This document shows positions 6,366 to 7,849 of a stretch of DNA of 7,849 nucleotides, piece after piece. This DNA is from Candidatus Woesearchaeota archaeon CG07_land_8_20_14_0_80_44_23 (GTDB lineage: Archaea > Nanobdellota > Nanobdellia > Woesearchaeales > 0-14-0-80-44-23). The number at the start of each line of letters is the position of its first letter. Position 1 is the first letter of the stretch. Position numbers and translations under genes: made by a program. The stretch covers positions 1 to 7,849 of the forward strand of contig PEXD01000023.1 in assembly GCA_002779235.1 (NCBI GenBank), written 5' to 3'. The notes under the pieces are model-generated. The model was not told the origin of the DNA. It made no database searches and worked only from the letters and a program-made list of their open reading frames with translations.

Positions 6366-7384
6366 AATGGGTCAGGCCCTCTGAATAAGTCGTTATAAGC
6401 ATAAAGACGTTGAGCAACACAAGAGCCCCTGCACACCTCTTTTATTTCACAAGAAGCGCATTTTCCTTTCAGTTTTTTATAATCTTTTTCTAGAAAATTT
6501 CTGAAGAGAACGATTTTAGGATGCTCGTTCCAGAAGTATTTCAAATTATTCTTCCTAACATTTCCAAATCTTGAATACTTTAATGCAGCACAATATGAGA
6601 CTTCGCCATCCGGCCTGATAAGAATTTTATTTTTTCCAAGATTGCAGCTTTCAATGGGAAAAGAATCATTAGACCAGTATCTCTTGTCTACGTTGTGTCC
6701 CAAATAAATTTTCATTCCATGATTTTCCTTTGTCAAATCTATTAATATTTCTTGTAACGTTTTAAATTCTTTAGCATCCATAATTAGCTCAGGATGTTTT
6801 TCACATCTGCCTTGAGGCACCAGTCTGAGGATGTGCCAGCTGTTAACGCCAATCTTCTCCAAATCTGATGCAATTTTCGGAATTTCCTTATAATTCAAAG
6901 CATTCACAACAGTATGAACCTCTGTAAAAACATCATTTGAGACACCCTTCTTTATGCTTTCCATTACCAATCTGAAAGAACCTTTCACTTTAGTTATTCT
7001 TTCATGAGTGCTGCCGAGGCCGTGAACACTATATACAATCTTATCTCCAAAATTTAGGTCAGTGGCGTAGAAATCAAGAAAAGAATCAGGAATTGAAACA
7101 AATCCATTGCCGAAGTTATAAGTGCCAGAGGTCTGTAATCGTATCTGAAAATTTTTTTCCCTGGCACACCCTATAATTTCTTTCAAATCATTTCTTAGAA
7201 GGGGCTCTCCTCCAGAAATGGTGAATATACATGCTCCCAGACCCTTTGCCTGAGCCAATAATTCCTTGATTTCATCAAGAGAAAGTTCATTCTCCAGCTT
7301 TTTAGCTGCGCCTGAAGAGCAATGAATGCAGCTCATACAGCATTCATTCGTGATCTCTATTGAAATTTCCTTTAGTTTTTCCAT
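6338..7384 (-). CDS. Radical SAM protein with SPASM domain
   Basis: A 348-residue enzyme that should cleave S-adenosylmethionine with a [4Fe-4S] cluster. The radical SAM motif C15-x3-C19-x2-C22 (ECCMSCIHC) and the SAM-binding GGEP (58-61) are intact. The C-terminal SPASM domain has the full seven-cysteine pattern: C247, C265 (in G-x4-C), C309-x2-C312-x5-C318-x3-C322 and C341, expected to hold two auxiliary clusters. SPASM enzymes usually modify peptides or proteins (RiPP maturases, sulfatase activators), and relatives act in heme synthesis. No precursor peptide gene is visible next to it, so the substrate is open. The ATG at 7384 has no ribosome-binding site, and a TATA-like element about 29 bases upstream implies a leaderless mRNA. 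It overlaps the DUF2284 gene and is as A/T-rich, unlike the secretion genes. Confidence 0.93.
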   Translation of the reverse strand: MEKLKEISIEITNECCMSCIHCSSGAAKKLENELSLDEIKELLAQAKGLGACIFTISGGEPLLRNDLKEIIGCAREKNFQIRLQTSGTYNFGNGFVSIPDSFLDFYATDLNFGDKIVYSVHGLGSTHERITKVKGSFRLVMESIKKGVSNDVFTEVHTVVNALNYKEIPKIASDLEKIGVNSWHILRLVPQGRCEKHPELIMDAKEFKTLQEILIDLTKENHGMKIYLGHNVDKRYWSNDSFPIESCNLGKNKILIRPDGEVSYCAALKYSRFGNVRKNNLKYFWNEHPKIVLFRNFLEKDYKKLKGKCASCEIKEVCRGSCVAQRLYAYNDLFRGPDPLCYKKQRKG

Positions 7385-7408
7385 AAAAGAACATTTCTAA
7401 TCATAATA

Positions 7409-7417
7409 TTAATAAAA
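7409..7417 (-). promoter_or_regulatory. TATA box of the radical SAM/DUF2284 operon
   Basis: Read on the minus strand this is TTTTATTAA, centred about 29 bases before the ATG at 7384. The predicted transcription start therefore falls at or just before the start codon, matching the lack of a ribosome-binding site (leaderless mRNA). Confidence 0.45.
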
Positions 7418-7432
7418 CTTTTGTTAGATCAG

Positions 7433-7438
7433 AAAAAA
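7433..7438 (-). terminator. Oligo-T terminator of tRNA-Gly
   Basis: AAAAAA on plus is T6 on minus, four bases past the discriminator base of tRNA-Gly. It would separate the tRNA transcript from the radical SAM operon that follows on the same strand. Confidence 0.5.
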
Positions 7439-7441
7439 TCA

Positions 7442-7513
7442 TGCGTCGGCCGGGATTCGGACCCGGATAGGCGGCTTGGAGGGCCGCAATCATAGCCGTT
7501 AGATCACCGACGC
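7442..7513 (-). tRNA. tRNA-Gly(UCC)
   Basis: A full cloverleaf on the minus strand: acceptor GCGTCGG/CCGACGC, D stem ATC/GAT with the GG of the D loop, anticodon stem GCGGC/GCCGC, T arm CCGGG-TCCGAAT-CCCGG, and discriminator A73. No CCA is encoded. The anticodon loop is CCTCCAA, placing UCC at 34-36 (Gly). Position 33 is C instead of the almost universal U. The gene is otherwise well paired and has its own TATA box and T-run. Confidence 0.93.
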
Positions 7514-7537
7514 TTCTCTCCTGTGAATCTGCGGTGC

Positions 7538-7546
7538 ATATTTAAA
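7538..7546 (-). promoter_or_regulatory. TATA box of tRNA-Gly
   Basis: Minus-strand TTTAAATAT is centred about 29 bases before the tRNA-Gly 5' end at 7513, the right distance for an archaeal tRNA promoter. Confidence 0.55.
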
Positions 7547-7582
7547 TTTTATTGTTTTCACGTCTGCGCGCCCAATAGCAAA

Positions 7583-7592
7583 TTTTATAAAT
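7583..7592 (+). promoter_or_regulatory. TATA box of the tRNA-Asn/tRNA-Ile unit
   Basis: TTTTATAAAT with an A-rich GCAAA directly upstream (7578-7582) as a possible BRE. It lies about 30 bases before the tRNA-Asn 5' end at 7618, so the transcript would begin a few bases ahead of the tRNA. Confidence 0.6.
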
Positions 7593-7617
7593 CAACCGCC
7601 ATTTTCAGAGAGGCGAT

Positions 7618-7689
7618 GCCTCCGTAGCTTAGCGGCAGAGCGCGCGACTGTTAATCGCGAGGTCGCCAGTCCGATCCTGGCCGGAGGCG
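7618..7689 (+). tRNA. tRNA-Asn(GUU)
   Basis: Cloverleaf: acceptor GCCTCCG/CGGAGGC, D arm GCTTAGCGGCAGAGC, anticodon stem CGCGA/TCGCG with loop CTGTTAA (anticodon GUU), T arm GCCAG-TCCGATC-CTGGC and discriminator G73, as expected for Asn. No encoded CCA. Only seven bases separate it from tRNA-Ile, so the two are probably one transcript. Confidence 0.96.
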
Positions 7690-7696
7690 CATTTCT

Positions 7697-7770
7697 GGGC
7701 CCGTAGCTCAGTCTGGTGGAGTGCTCGACTGATAATCGAGTGGTCCGGAGTTCAAATCTCCGCGGGCCCA
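7697..7770 (+). tRNA. tRNA-Ile(GAU)
   Basis: Cloverleaf: acceptor GGGCCCG/CGGGCCC, D stem GCTC/GAGT, anticodon stem CTCGA/TCGAG with loop CTGATAA (anticodon GAU), T arm CGGAG-TTCAAAT-CTCCG and discriminator A73. No encoded CCA. Its 3' end and three flanking bases (7755-7773) are repeated exactly at 7831-7849. Confidence 0.96.
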
Positions 7771-7783
7771 TTCGTTTTAGTTC

Positions 7784-7789
7784 TTTTTT
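7784..7789 (+). terminator. Oligo-T terminator of the tRNA-Asn/tRNA-Ile unit
   Basis: T6 lies 13 bases past the tRNA-Ile discriminator, preceded by the T-rich stretch GTTTTAGTTC. It is a plausible archaeal terminator. Confidence 0.5.
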
Positions 7790-7798
7790 CCATCAATG

Positions 7799-7818
7799 CT
7801 TTTCGCTTTAGCGAAAAG
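7799..7818. repeat. Perfect 8-bp inverted repeat between the tRNA-Ile end and its copy
   Basis: CTTTTCGC (7799-7806) and GCGAAAAG (7811-7818) flank a TTTA loop. It lies midway in the 57 bases between the two copies of the tRNA 3' end. It could be a hairpin terminator or an arm-type site of a recombination locus. Confidence 0.6.
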
Positions 7819-7830
7819 GGTTGGTTCATT

Positions 7831-7849
7831 AATCTCCGCGGGCCCATTC
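7831..7849 (+). repeat. Exact 19-bp copy of the tRNA-Ile 3' end (att-like)
   Basis: AATCTCCGCGGGCCCATTC is identical to 7755-7773, covering part of the T loop, the 3' half of the T stem, the 3' acceptor strand, the discriminator and three flanking bases. Allowing two inserted T (7829-7830), the match extends left through GTTCA (7824-7828 against 7750-7754). It stops only because the window ends. Duplication of a tRNA 3' end is the typical trace of tyrosine-recombinase integration; a tRNA fragment or an assembly edge effect are alternatives. Confidence 0.75.

Noticed and set aside
7385..7441. Precursor peptide gene upstream of the radical SAM gene
   Set aside because: The gap is short and AT-rich and shows only promoter and terminator-like sequence; no short frame with a ribosome-binding site was seen.
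7824..7849. A fourth tRNA gene running off the window
   Set aside because: Only T-loop and 3' acceptor sequence are present; no D arm or anticodon arm precedes it, and the T loop has a two-base insertion.

Overview
The window looks archaeal. It has TATA-type promoters a short distance upstream of tRNA and protein genes, tRNA genes without encoded CCA tails, an archaellum/type IV pilus-type secretion ATPase with its membrane platform, and a two-gene set of a radical SAM/SPASM enzyme and a DUF2284 metal-binding protein. The style of the secretion proteins (very long ATPase, double-domain platform protein, coiled-coil partner) suggests an uncultivated lineage, possibly a DPANN archaeon. That placement is inference; no rRNA or marker protein is present. 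The odd length and the repeated sequence at the right edge suggest that the right edge may be a contig end.

Layout. Positions 1-59 hold the 5' end of a minus-strand gene with a TTG start. Positions 60-391 are AT-rich and non-coding, with a dense run of inverted repeats (about 150-302). Positions 392-913 (minus) encode a coiled-coil protein resembling archaellum accessory proteins. It is divergent, across a 100-base promoter region, from a two-gene plus-strand cluster: a 784-residue secretion ATPase (1017-3371) and a 726-residue polytopic platform protein (3476-5656). A 104-base gap between those two contains a ribosome-binding sequence, a short in-frame leader ORF and a hairpin.

After a convergent gap with oligo-T signals on both strands, two overlapping minus-strand genes follow: a seven-cysteine SPASM radical SAM enzyme (6338-7384) and the DUF2284 protein (5718-6365). 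They are visibly richer in A+T than the secretion genes and lie beside a tRNA cluster, so they may have been acquired horizontally. The right end holds tRNA-Gly(UCC) on minus and tRNA-Asn(GUU) and tRNA-Ile(GAU) on plus. The last 19 bases of the window exactly repeat the 3' end of tRNA-Ile and its flank, as integrase attachment sites do.

How the genes work together. The ATPase and platform protein should form the cytoplasmic motor and membrane base of a pilus, archaellum or secretion machine, with the coiled-coil protein as a likely cytosolic accessory. No pilin, prepilin peptidase or other archaellum gene is visible here. The radical SAM and DUF2284 proteins probably act together, since they overlap and are both cysteine-rich, but their substrate cannot be read from the sequence.
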